DNA from: Armillaria gallica
Taxonomy: Eukaryota > Basidiomycota > Agaricomycetes > Agaricales > Physalacriaceae
NCBI GenBank assembly: GCA_037576215.1
Contig: JBANDB010000008.1
Span: forward strand, 310,001-374,000
Reading direction: 5' to 3'
Length of the DNA: 64,000 nt
Position 1 is the stretch's first letter. Each line of letters opens with the position of its first letter. The position numbers and the translations under genes were made by a program. This document shows, piece by piece, positions 36,991-47,823 of the stretch. The notes beneath the pieces were generated by a model. It ran no database searches, was not told where the DNA came from, and saw only the letters and a program-made list of their open reading frames with translations.

Positions 36991-38640
36991 GGGGCCCCCT
37001 GTGCCACTTCTTTCGTGGCCCTTTACCACCACCACCACTACGATGCTCGCCCAGTCGCCCAATAACACTTCAGTACGCCCACAAAAGGTGCGTATTATAT
37101 TATTTCTGTTTCTTATTTCTGTTTCTAGGCCTTTCTACGCATCCGGCGGCCCCAAGGCCCCCGGATTGCGTGCATCCTCCCCTCCACCAGCCGCGTAAGC
37201 CCTCGAACGAGGCAGCATTGTGTGCTATCCCCGGCGACGACTACACTGACACCACCACCATTGACGACGACCCATGCCCTGCCTTGGCCACGAATGCTAG
37301 CCCTATGCCCCACAGGAGCTACCACCACCACCCGCATCGATATCGGGTTCAATCGCTACCACACGCCACGTCCATGGCCCCTCAATACCTCGTATACGTT
37401 GCCTGATTTGATATCAATAGTCATCTCGGGACGGGAGGTGCAACCAAACCAACCACAGGATGACGACGAGCATGACGACGAGTACGACAGGCGTTCCGAA
37501 GTGGATTCAATCGTGAAGTAGGACTGTCCTGTTGGTCAGGGCAAAGCTCTACTGCACAGTCAACGATGTAGGGATGCTGAAGGGGTGAGGGATGTTGAGG
37601 AGGGGCCAGGACAAAGGGCAAGACCCTGAGGGCGAAGGAAGAATTGAGGGCAGAACGATTGTGCCCAGAGCCATGACCATACATCCATTCACTCGCCCAC
37701 CATTGCCCGCCCTGCTGAACACCAACATCGGTGTGCCCCATACCGTGGCGTGCCCCTAGCAACCCCGGATTCGTATATCCCCCAATCTTTGGGTGGGGGA
37801 ACACGAATCCGTTGCGCATCATCACCTCCGAGACCCTCATCGCCGGGCGTCCCAATCCCCGCCGTGCACGGCTTGTACCACCCCCTACAGGGCTAGTACC
37901 AGCATCATGGCCTTACTACCCCCAATATTGACTACCGGGAATCATATGGTGGCTTCCGCTTCCCCATCCGACCCCGAAACCACCGTCGATCCATTGTGGA
38001 CTCCGACCCGCCGCTTATTGTACATCCCACCAGCGGAATCCCCACCTCCGCCCCTCTGCGACCACTCGTTCGGATGGATACAACTCCCAGGTAGCTGATG
38101 ACACTATATGCATCGCCGCTCGCACCGTCAACACCCCACCGTTGCCTGTAACGTTGAGGGGTTTTTGTAAAAAATATCGTTTCGGGACCGTTAAATAGGT
38201 AAATATCACTTGTTTTGTTACAGTTGTATGTCCTCTTGGTGCAATGGACTAAGAGTGCTGTGTCTGGCGTGAACTTCGCAATGGTTGGGTTTGAGTCTCT
38301 GACATGAAGCTTTGTCTTGAAGCTGGAGAAAGGTAATCCGACTCAGTACGGGAATCTGTCCGGTAATCTCCTGGAAAATATGTTGTGTACCTGCACTTTA
38401 AAGTTTAGAATTCGGACTCGTACCTGCCGTGTTTGCAACGGCCCACTTCGGCTAAGTTAGACCATTATTGTGATTTACCTCCCACGAAAGCACCACTGGT
38501 AATCCACAAGCATATATCTGTATCATAACTCGCATTATAAGTAAAACCAATGCTTATAGCATGCATCCGTACCTTAGAGAATGTTCTGTAAGTTGTGCTA
38601 TAAGACAAAATCAATGATCAAGTCGGAACGCATCTCGTAT
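36991..38640. other. GC-rich region of unknown origin 5' of the LINE
   Basis: Rich in C, A and H/P-type codons on plus (CACCACCACC near 37028). The plus frame 36894-37406 is low-complexity Pro/His and the minus frame 37421-37855 is rich in G, H and Q. Neither shows a domain. It could be an extended LINE 5' UTR or another degraded element. From about 38110 composition changes to AT-rich. Confidence 0.35.
38231..38310 (+). other. tRNA-like promoter boxes (possible SINE or tRNA relic)
   Basis: TCTTGGTGCAATGGACTAAG resembles a tRNA D-arm/A box. GGTTTGAGTCT, 51 bp further, resembles a B box (GGTTCGANTCC) with one CpG-type change. No acceptor stem can be paired, so it is not an intact tRNA gene. 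A tRNA-derived SINE head or a relic is possible. Confidence 0.25.
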
Positions 38641-38649
38641 ATCAACTAA

Positions 38650-39872
38650 ATTTTGAACGCACCTCTCGCAGGTCTTCACGCATGCGTTCAAAATATCACG
38701 CATCCACGCATGTGACTGTGACGAATTTGTGACAGGTGCGTTTTGGGTGCGTTAAGGTGCGTTCAACCTAACTTCAACCCCACATTGTGTTCCTCTGTAC
38801 TTCTGGCTTGTAAACCAGCATTTGTTGGTGTTTCATACCATCAGGATATCCATAAAATCATTCAGTTAAGCAGGAACATCTTTCAGTGCCTTGATTCGAC
38901 CTGACAAGGAGAATAAGTTCAAAATAAGTTCTCAGACCTTTCATAAATCATGTAGTAACGCACCAGTATCAGAATCAAAGACTGGGATGAGCCCATCCAG
39001 ATTCACGAGAGACGTCGGCTCCGTATGAGCTGATCCTGGTTGAGTGTCGCGTTCATTGAGAACTTTGCTTTGGTCAGTACAATGTTGCATGCGGACTTGA
39101 GCATCAGGCTCAAGTAGCCACCTGGCTAATGTGCGTGTAAGGTTCTTCTGTCAAAGACAGTAAGCTTATGACAGTGAGGGTAGAGGGAAGCACTAACTGG
39201 CCAGCATATAGATGAGGAAAACAACACATGCGAGGAGGAGAGAAAGAGCGAGGAGAGAAATACAAAATTGATCCTTCAGGCAGAGCTGCTTTTATTGTCG
39301 GACTTGTCATAAAAAAAGGCACAAAGTAAGTTAAAACAAATACTTTATTTCAACAAAGTAATTAAGACCTGGCACAAAACCTTAAGAATGAGCATGAAAA
39401 ACAATGATAGCAAGAACATACAAATTTCCAATGCTAGCGTGAGCTAATTCAGAATCAAGTAGTTCTTTCTGCCATTCTTGGATGCAAAAGACATCAGTTG
39501 TTACCGAAAGAATGAATGAAATGATACCTGCAGGTATACGAGTATCGTTAATGAAAATTTAACATCGGGTACAGAGATCGCTGAAGACCTCTGATCCGTG
39601 TCCTTATCCCACACCATCAGGGGCACATGCTACTATCCCTTGTTGGTTGCCGATAGGCCACAGCTGGCCATGCACAGAAACCGAAACGACAAGAAACGCA
39701 AGAAAATCAAAGAAAACGCACATGCATCAAACGCATCAACGCATTTCTTCCAACGCATGCACAATAACGCACACGCAAACGCATAAACGCACACCCACAC
39801 GCATTAACGCAAACGCATCTGGATTTAACGCAAACGCAGCGAACGCACCAACGCATTACGCAAACGCGAAAT
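38650..39872. repeat. ACGCA/TGCGT-rich element bordering the unit D duplication
   Basis: ACGCA occurs about 16 times in 39716-39865, many as AACGCA. A second cluster with both orientations (ACGCA and TGCGT) lies at 38655-38765. Between them is an AT-richer spacer without a convincing gene. Homology to unit C starts immediately right of the second cluster (about 39886), so the region is probably an insertion with multi-copy subterminal motifs, as seen at ends of some DNA transposons. Termini and TSD were not found. Confidence 0.45.
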
Positions 39873-39885
39873 TCACCGTGCCCAG

Positions 39886-42800
39886 ATCTGTACCATCCAA
39901 ATTAGTATTGAAATCGTTGACTTAAACTGAAGCGTACTATTCATGACATGTCACTTGCTCTTCAAGGCTCGAGAGTCCAGAAATGCACTTCTCCGGACAA
40001 GAGCTATGAGGCTAGTTTGGCGAATTCCAAGCGTTAACGACTGTAGCGCTCGGTATCGAGCTCATCTTGAAGCTACACTAGGGAGGTGTCAACATTAACA
40101 TAAGTGTTTAAAGACGGCGGAGACTGCTCACCGCGTGACACGGCTCTGCATGGTTTGGAGTCTTGGACTATGGAGATTTGACGCTAAACACGAAGCTTGA
40201 TCTAGTAAAATGATGAGTAAAGTATCGGCTTCAATGATCATCGACATCCATTGACGATAGCGTGGGCTGTGGATCCGCAAGGATTTGAATGCGACAAGTT
40301 TGAACTTGATCACAAACCTGGATGCAGTGAATATTAGCAAAATGAAATCAGCGAAATGTTATGCCTACGACTTTGAGCCCAGAAGGACCTGCTGCCTGCC
40401 GTCTGCTTCTTTTCCTGAACGTCGTGCGAGTTTGGTAATGGCGCGAAGGTGGTACACAGTGATGCTCTGCAAGAAGGTCAACAATAACAATCCAGATGAG
40501 AGGAATGGTTTACTGCTATACAGTGTTGCTTAGTTCCGCGAATATCTATCTCAGACTTGCGTTAGCTCCTGTAGTACTCATATTTTAAAGGATCCAGCCA
40601 TGAGTAAAGACAACATCGCTGAATAGCCATTGTAGAAACTTACTTGTTTTCGGCCGTCGCCTCTGTAGAGTGATACAACACGAAGGACATCTGATGTTAA
40701 CGAAGAGTCACCGAAGTATGTACCTCGCTTTGGGAGTTTTGCGGAAAGCTAGAGCAAATTAGGGCAGAAACCAACTGTCCAAATATCACTTACGCTTTTC
40801 GCGGGACGGCAACCCATCATCCGGATGCAACGTCATCATAGCCATTGTAAAATGAGCTTTAGGCTATCTCATGAGCAACGGCCTTTGACAAGATATAGAA
40901 CATGACTGACTGCGGGTGATCGTAGCTTCCTGTGATATTTCAGAGCGTTAAGCACGATTATTCCGGTGTATGTTGAGACTTACGGCTATGATTAAGTATG
41001 CGATAGCATAAACGACCAGAAAAAACCTACACGAAGGTGTCTTCGTCCGCGGATGAAAACACGTCTCTAGTGGAAAACCTGTACATGCGAAATCACTCGA
41101 TCGTGAGTGATCGCCTGAATATAATAATGAGGCGTCTTGGCCTTGCAGTACTCTCGGATCTCGTTCCCAGGTTGTATCTGACGGGGTCGAAGTATGATTC
41201 AATAAGACTTCGGGCAAACACACCGTAGCTCGGAGAGTAGCTGGACAGGATCTACATTCATTTGCCATCGTCAGATATTCCTGCCGCGCGAGAGTAGAGT
41301 TGCGCACTTTTGATGCAAGCAAGGATATCATTTAGGAGCCCTGTATTGTGTTGCAAATCCTCACAAAGTGCCTATCTTGACAGGACGGCGCGTCTGTGGG
41401 TATGAAAGTTAGTTGAATCATGGTCATACTAATACTGTAATTTCCGTACCTCCTTCATACACGGTCCTACCTGTCATGAGGCCAGACAGCGACGAGATTA
41501 TTATGCTCTCGTCGATTGGCGCAGCGTGAGGTTAGGAGCTGCGTGTGCGTTAGGGTCGGTCGAAGGAACGTTGCTTGAGGCGACGGCGTCGTAAACACCG
41601 GATAAGCACTCTATTAAGTACACATCCCCTGTAATGCGATATCTGAAGCAGGAAATATGCTTAGTTCTGATTCCAAAGTGTCGCCGTGCGTCTTCCAAGT
41701 TCATATTTTCGCGATCTCGCAGTCTGGCCCATAGATAAAGGATAAGAAAGATCAATCTATCAATGAGACGGGGCCCTAGAAGACGGAGGAGATCCTGAAT
41801 GTGAAGGTGATGGTAATTGCTTGCAGCTCAGCACGCGGCCCGACTCCCGACATGGTTGTTGTCATTTGTTGATTCCCATAGCTACCGACATTTTCATCCT
41901 CTCTCCTTGCTTTCACCATCATGCACGACTTCTCACTATGCGCCTCGTATTCCGTCTCTTTTGACCAGTCGATCAAGGTGAGACTCCCTCGTCCAACTCC
42001 TATGCCTTGTTTATTGATTCATTTGTGCTCAACGTAGGACGAAGCCACAGCGCCCTTGAATGTTTGAATGTTTGGACGCCGGCCATAGTTTTCCAGGAGG
42101 ACAGCAAGCCTATGGAATGGTGATCATACGGAGATGTCGTTGGGGATACTGTGGTGTGTCTGTTCTCGTATTCTGTCCACAACCTACAGCAGCTCTGACA
42201 CGTATGGATGCTTGAAGTAGCCATCGAGACACGACTCCAGTGTGCGGCCCCTTGATTACGCCAATATTCGTTCCGTGGGCGATGGGAGAAAAAGCCAATA
42301 TTCTATCGAGCAGTCCCTGCTGAAGAACACCACCTCTGTAAGTGATCTGGCCCCTTCAGAGCGCAGAACCTTGACTTACAGGCTATGAAGTAGCCAACTT
42401 GCATGCATACGCCAAAGGAGGTGGTTGCAGGTCGATACCTTTACGAGAACGCGTGGGGAGTCACAGAAGGATACAGCATACTATGTTCATGTCGCGAGGG
42501 ATCCAGGTACGTCATTACTCTTGCATTTCGTTCCTTTTACTCACCTTCAATAGATTAGTGCAACCTCGATGTCGATGTTACGGGCTATCCGTGAATTCTA
42601 CATTATGTGACATGATGCCTGTGGTATAGAAGAGACCTTCAAACCAACTGTGCGTAGTATCCATTTCCCTGCTAAACTTGTCAAACTCATCGGTCTCCGT
42701 AGTTCTTGGTCCGTCAGAGCGCCATATTGTGACCGTCGATTCTCCAGCTCCTTATCGCTTCGTAGGTGCACGTAGATGACTGAATGCTTCTGTAAGTGGA

Positions 42801-44507
42801 GGATCATCGAACTCGGTTACGTTATCTCGGTACCTGAGCGGTACGTCGTGTTGGATTCTTTTCCCACCTGAGCAGAGCTCATCTCAGCTTCGCAGGCAAC
42901 ACCGGCCGCACAACACAATACCCCACGCGCGTCAATACGATTCTTGTTCGATTGACTGCCATATTTTCATTGCACACGGTTTAGTACGACAAATTGCCGC
43001 TGGTAGAGAACAGCGTCCTTCTACTGCTTCATCCTTTTTATTGCCGTCATCGATATTGGGTACTCACGAACGTGGCGTCAAGGGGTGATGTAAGCCTCCT
43101 CACATTCCCTGATATTAAACGACTAATGTCTCTAGTAGACTGCGTTCTCGCTTGCGAAAATGAGCGGACTTGTTCCCTAACCGCCTACATCGCAAGACGT
43201 AAGAATGGGGAGGCTGTTCCTGATGAACAGATGTTCGGGGAAGTGTACCGTGCCGGGTCAAAAGACAATCTGTGGTCAGTCGTCGGTTCCATTCGCGCAC
43301 GATGATCTGACTCACGGATATGATTTTAGATTTCAGGAGTGTCTCTTTTCAACTTGGGGTTATGATTAACTGGTTCGCTGTTTTTCACGTAGCGAGAATA
43401 ATTCATGATGTTTCCATCTTTTCCTATTCGCAACGCAATCACTGAGACTGGTTCGTACCCCCCATCACCAGCTCCTTTGATCATTTGTGACTTAGACGGT
43501 CTTCTATTTCCGTTCATCCGCTGGAGGCTGCTTCCTGCGTTTCATGGCCCTGGTGAATATTCACTCTGAACTAGCCAAAGACGTGAGGTTAGATTCCAGG
43601 CTTGAGGGAAACCTCTCGCCATTTTGCTTTCCAGCGTCTTGTCCAGCGCTCACCGGGGAAGGATGGGCACAGTATCCACATCTTCTAGGATGCATTTGTC
43701 ATCGCTCGACGTCGATTCCCAGTCTCCATGTCCGCCTCAATAGTCTGGGAGCACAGAACTTGAGCTATAAGTCCGACCAGCATGGTCATCGAGCTTCCGA
43801 TACCGCCTCGCTATTCCCATCTTTTAGTACAGCATCGTTGCCGAGGACTGGAATCGAATACAAATCCTGTTCGGCGTCAATCAGTCCTTCCGTAGAGAGT
43901 GGAGCAGTCCTAAGCCCAGTTCATGTTCGTATTGGTTGGCTACCCTGACTGATAGGGATCAGCAATAGCAGGAGACTTAAGGAAATACTGCTGTCTTGTC
44001 CTTCTTGAATGAACTGATGCTGATTGTCGTGTTTTCAGATATTTCTATGAGCATAGTTCCCTGCTCACCCATGCCGTTTTTACGATTGGATGAAGGAATC
44101 CACGAGAGCGTATGCGGTTTTGCTATTGGAAGCGTTGGGTCCCTCTGCGGCTACGTGTGCTCTAGGGCAGGTTTCAGAGGATTCGCCGTAGTTACCGCTG
44201 TTCGTAGCTTACGATTGCACTATCACATCCACACTCTCTCTTGGACCCTCTATCAGCGAAGGGTAAGTGCTTGAACCATGAGCTGAGAGCATCTGTTTCA
44301 AGCTAGCATCATGCAAATAAATTTCGTGCTCTAGCACGGAGATCAAATTGCTGTTGATATGTGTACGTTAACTTTGGGCGTGTATCTTTAACAGCACCGC
44401 TGAGCGTGATACATATCAAGCATCTAAACACTGGTCCACATTGTTCTCCCCTCCATCACTCCTGCACAGGACAACCAAGACCTCTCGGTGCGCGCGCAAC
44501 TTGGTCC
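39886..44507 (+). repeat. Unit D: segmental duplicate of unit C, 5' part
   Basis: Collinear with about 19795-24500 with frequent substitutions and short indels. It contains the damaged copy of the minus-strand gene, the WYVVLD..AELIS block with the same TGA as unit C, the DEQMFG block and the promoter/leader of HET-5. It ends at the TSD of the LTR retrotransposon, which is inserted in the HET-5 leader. Confidence 0.75.
40640..41330 (-). pseudogene. Minus-strand multi-exon hypothetical gene, unit D copy (degenerate)
   Basis: Counterpart of 20540-21260. The last exon (to TAA 40640-40642) and the preceding one (up to 40929) align, but the latter has an in-frame TAA after VAHEIA and indels around the acidic stretch, and the FFLVVYAIAY exon has a 1-nt change relative to unit C. 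Upstream, YFDPVRYN and ARPRRLIIIF stay in frame with the C copy, including a 12-nt in-frame length difference. This supports past coding function on the minus strand. The product is unrecognised. Confidence 0.45.
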
Positions 44508-44512
44508 CATCC

Positions 44513-45040
44513 TGTTATGGATTTCACGTATCCGTTGACTTGGTGCATGAGTCAACACATGCCCATACTCGGCCTTCTCGGTCTTAACAGTGACTCGCTT
44601 GTATTTTCTATTACTTTCTGTTACTTTCTCTATTCTTCGTACTAATACTAGAATATTATGGAACATGGTAGAATAATAATGACTTGAATCTTCCCTTAGT
44701 ATATAAACTTGTAGATAAACTGTACTAGGGATCTCTTAATCTAATTTCACTACTCTTCGACGTCCACTTAACTGTGTGATCTAAGCATATCTGATCGGTT
44801 ACGCCTAGCGCTTGCCGTTCCGTTTGCCTTCCGACTACGCCTAGCGCTTGTTGGAAACCCCATCAGTTACGCCTAGCGCTTGCTGACAAACCCGTTAACT
44901 ACGCCTAGCGCTTGTTAGCACCCATATCGGATCCCTCTTGGTGGTTAGAACTCGGCTTTAGGACATCCTCGCTCATGACTTGGGTTTTACTCGAGTATTC
45001 ATTACTTCGTGTATTACTCTAAATACTCTGATTCTTAACA
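44513..45040 (+). repeat. Left LTR with four TACGCCTAGCGCTTG repeats
   Basis: 528 bp, TGTTATGG...TTAACA. The motif TACGCCTAGCGCTTG occurs at 44800, 44836, 44868 and 44900, spaced 36, 32 and 32 bp. A TATATAA at about 44700 could be the promoter, which would place the repeats in the transcribed leader. The motif contains the palindrome AGCGCT. Confidence 0.9.
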
Positions 45041-45129
45041 TTGGTGGACACATTGGGACCACCTTGTAGAGGGAATCGATTTATCCACTATCTCTTACTC
45101 GCTTCAGCACTTAATCACACATACTCGCA

Positions 45130-47751
45130 TTGGACTTATATACCATGTCTGAATCCATTGCATCAATCCATTTGTGTGCTTCGCAATCTACTTCCCCATT
45201 CCATCATCTGTCCAATGACTCATTCACATTTTCGGATTCTCTAGCACCGCTTGTGTTACCAGTCGACCCAGTGGACATCAACAACACTGAAACCAAGACG
45301 GTTACTCGCTTGTGGCCATCTTGCATTCCCCTTTACACCCTCGCAGAACTTTCATATTTGCAAGGGCGCAAGGATCGGATTATAAAGATTCTCAAGCATG
45401 GTAGGAACAAGAAACTCGGGAACGGCCTACAAGCTGCCAGTGCTCGTGTACTGACCCACCACCAGTATACTGCTACCTTTTTAGATGAAACGCGCATGCT
45501 AGATCGCCTGCTCATGTCTGTTTTCACCTGTACCACTTTCATGAAAGATGTCGTCTACAAGATGGACGAGAACCTCTATCAGGAACTTTATGCGAAATTG
45601 ACTGCTCGCCATGAAATTGCCTCTTCATCACTCCATACCTTCGGTTACTCGGATCTTCAACCACCTGCATGGCCAATCAGCACTGCGAAAGGCTTGACGG
45701 CCAACGATTTTGAGCTATATGCTTTCCATTATCGCATACACGTCGAACATTTCCTTTATATGCTTGATGATGTCCATGACTGGGATAAACTTCAGACACG
45801 TGTATACCTAGATGAAAGACTCCTTTCAGCTCAGCGTAATGCTGACAGAGCCCGTCTCGGGAAAATGGAATATTACCATTCTGCTGTTCCTCCTGCACCG
45901 CATTCTAATCCTCTCAAGTCAAAGACCTCTTGTCACACCTCGGTCTCTGACTGGAGATGCGGGGGAGCACACCATGAGGCTACAAGAGACACGGAACAGC
46001 ATCCTAGCAACTTGCAGACCGCTAAAATACGAGGTCAGTCTTGTCTTTGTGCAAATTCCAAAGTCAGTGAATCTCACGACTTCGCCGGTCCATGTCGACA
46101 CGAGAGTTTGCCTGCTGCATCCCACAAGGTTCAGACTTCAAACGGCTTAGATTGCAAAAATCCTTCTTCTCATGCAATCTTTTACCAAGGACGTCCTCCT
46201 AGCGATCTCGACTCGGGTCAAGGTCATACTGATGGAAACAAACATCTATTTCATCATGATTCATGCAATCCACAAATTTCCGCATGCTCCGATCACTCAG
46301 AGTTTACCAGCATTCGTTTTAACACCACACTCAAGGCGGTAGACATACGTACTATTAAACATAGCAGTACAAACACCGGTATCAGTTGCGAGAAAAGATG
46401 CAATGATACTCCAGTCCCTAATAACAACATCAGCACTCCAACCCTTCACCATTCAAACAGTAACGAGCTTCGTACCTTTCGAATCGCTTCAAATACACCC
46501 TGTACACCCTTTTCAGAAAAGAACAAGAATTTCCGGTTACCACGTCAAGCGAGACGTCGTATCAGCCAGTTGCAAAAACGGTTACATCGAGTTTTCCACA
46601 TCACCAGCTGGCTCACGTCCACTAATGGTGATTTCCAGCGCATACTGATAGGGATGAGAGGATATGTACAGCCGCTGCCTAGATATACCATCCTGGTAAG
46701 CGAAGAGATATGGGTTCAGTCAGAGATGAATACCTTTGATCGTGATGCCTTGAAGCTGGTCCCCGATCTAGGCTTGTATATCACGAGTAACTCCCAGAAG
46801 GCACTTGCGATGCTCTCTGCACAGCCTAAGGTTCGCATCAAGAAGACGAACTTCAGGAGGCAGACAGATAGAATGAAATGTCGGTTACACAGCCCACGTC
46901 TTGCTAAACGCGAAATCAAAATTGAGAAGGCTACGGCGCCATCAACTATCAATCAGGAGCGTCAGTTGTACCATTGGAGGGTTTATAATTGCCGGCATCC
47001 AAACCTTCGACGAGTACACGGAGAGGTAGTCAACAGATGCTTCATGATACCTCTGGAGTCCAGTACCAATATACCTATCGACATCCGACCTCTGACAACG
47101 CGCGGTGGCCTATTTGATAAACGAAACATTAGCCAGGAAACTCGTCAGCAGCGACTGTATGATCCACCTCATGCCCTCGTTTCCGAGCACTTTGGTCTTC
47201 ATTGTACGAACATGTACAACATTCTAAAGGCGGTACGAAAGGAGTATCTAGCCAGACGTGTTTGTAATCCCCAGAAAGGGCTTTACGGAGTCAGTAGGGG
47301 GAGCCGGACGATGAAACGACGACGATGCACCACTCGAGAGAGTCAGCACGCTAGGACAATGTGCAATCGGCATCCACTCACAATCAGAATCAACCCTCCG
47401 GCAATTCCAAACACCACCTTCGAAGAGTTCGTCATCGACTCCGGACACGAGAATATCACTGCGACTTCCTTCTATGACATTCCCAGCTCCACTTTCAGTC
47501 TCGCAGACTATACACAGCCTCCCAAATTTGAGAATATAACATCGACAACATCACCGGAGATCGCTGCTGCTAGTAAGCTAAAGCGGAATATACAGCTCGA
47601 CACCAGTCCAAACCACATACCTTTCTCCAAGATTTATATTCCGGTCACTGTCTCTCCCCCTCTCACTTCCGAAAATACCCAAGACAGCTTGCACATGCAT
47701 TCGGGCCTAGTGATTCCGAAAAATGATCCAAATGTTGTCCTAACTGAATGA
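45130..47751 (+). CDS. LTR-element ORF1, 873 aa, possible Gag-like N-terminus
   Basis: A long uninterrupted frame beginning at 45130 (alternative Met at 45145) and ending TGA 47749-47751. The first ~250 residues look folded and helical (LAELSYLQGRKDRIIKIL, ANDFELYAFHYRIHVEHFL) and could be a Gag-type domain. The remaining ~600 residues are rich in S, T, H, N and R with no domain, no CCHC knuckle and no protease DTG/DSG motif. The C-terminal part contains a segment (MKRRRCTTRESQHARTM...TTFEEF) that recurs, diverged, in ORF2, so the region arose partly by internal duplication. An 873-codon open frame by chance is very unlikely in DNA of this composition, so coding is probable even though the function is unknown. 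Confidence 0.6.
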   Translation: MDLYTMSESIASIHLCASQSTSPFHHLSNDSFTFSDSLAPLVLPVDPVDINNTETKTVTRLWPSCIPLYTLAELSYLQGRKDRIIKILKHGRNKKLGNGLQAASARVLTHHQYTATFLDETRMLDRLLMSVFTCTTFMKDVVYKMDENLYQELYAKLTARHEIASSSLHTFGYSDLQPPAWPISTAKGLTANDFELYAFHYRIHVEHFLYMLDDVHDWDKLQTRVYLDERLLSAQRNADRARLGKMEYYHSAVPPAPHSNPLKSKTSCHTSVSDWRCGGAHHEATRDTEQHPSNLQTAKIRGQSCLCANSKVSESHDFAGPCRHESLPAASHKVQTSNGLDCKNPSSHAIFYQGRPPSDLDSGQGHTDGNKHLFHHDSCNPQISACSDHSEFTSIRFNTTLKAVDIRTIKHSSTNTGISCEKRCNDTPVPNNNISTPTLHHSNSNELRTFRIASNTPCTPFSEKNKNFRLPRQARRRISQLQKRLHRVFHITSWLTSTNGDFQRILIGMRGYVQPLPRYTILVSEEIWVQSEMNTFDRDALKLVPDLGLYITSNSQKALAMLSAQPKVRIKKTNFRRQTDRMKCRLHSPRLAKREIKIEKATAPSTINQERQLYHWRVYNCRHPNLRRVHGEVVNRCFMIPLESSTNIPIDIRPLTTRGGLFDKRNISQETRQQRLYDPPHALVSEHFGLHCTNMYNILKAVRKEYLARRVCNPQKGLYGVSRGSRTMKRRRCTTRESQHARTMCNRHPLTIRINPPAIPNTTFEEFVIDSGHENITATSFYDIPSSTFSLADYTQPPKFENITSTTSPEIAAASKLKRNIQLDTSPNHIPFSKIYIPVTVSPPLTSENTQDSLHMHSGLVIPKNDPNVVLTE

Positions 47752-47823
47752 CACCAAGTCCAGCCATCGGAATCCGAAGCGAAGGGGACAATTGTTGGCA
47801 CAGATGCCTCAATAAATAGCCGA

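Noticed and set aside
37003..37012. CTGTGCCAC as a firm LINE target-site duplication
   Set aside because: Only 9-11 bp match the left flank, and the LINE 5' end is not otherwise defined. Kept only as a tentative boundary.
36894..37406. A 170-codon Pro/His-rich ORF as a gene
   Set aside because: Low complexity from CAC/CCA-rich sequence, no splice or domain support, and no counterpart in the duplicated units.
44800..44914. Regular repeats as a CRISPR-like array
   Set aside because: Four copies inside an LTR of a eukaryotic retrotransposon, present identically in both LTRs, with no cas genes.
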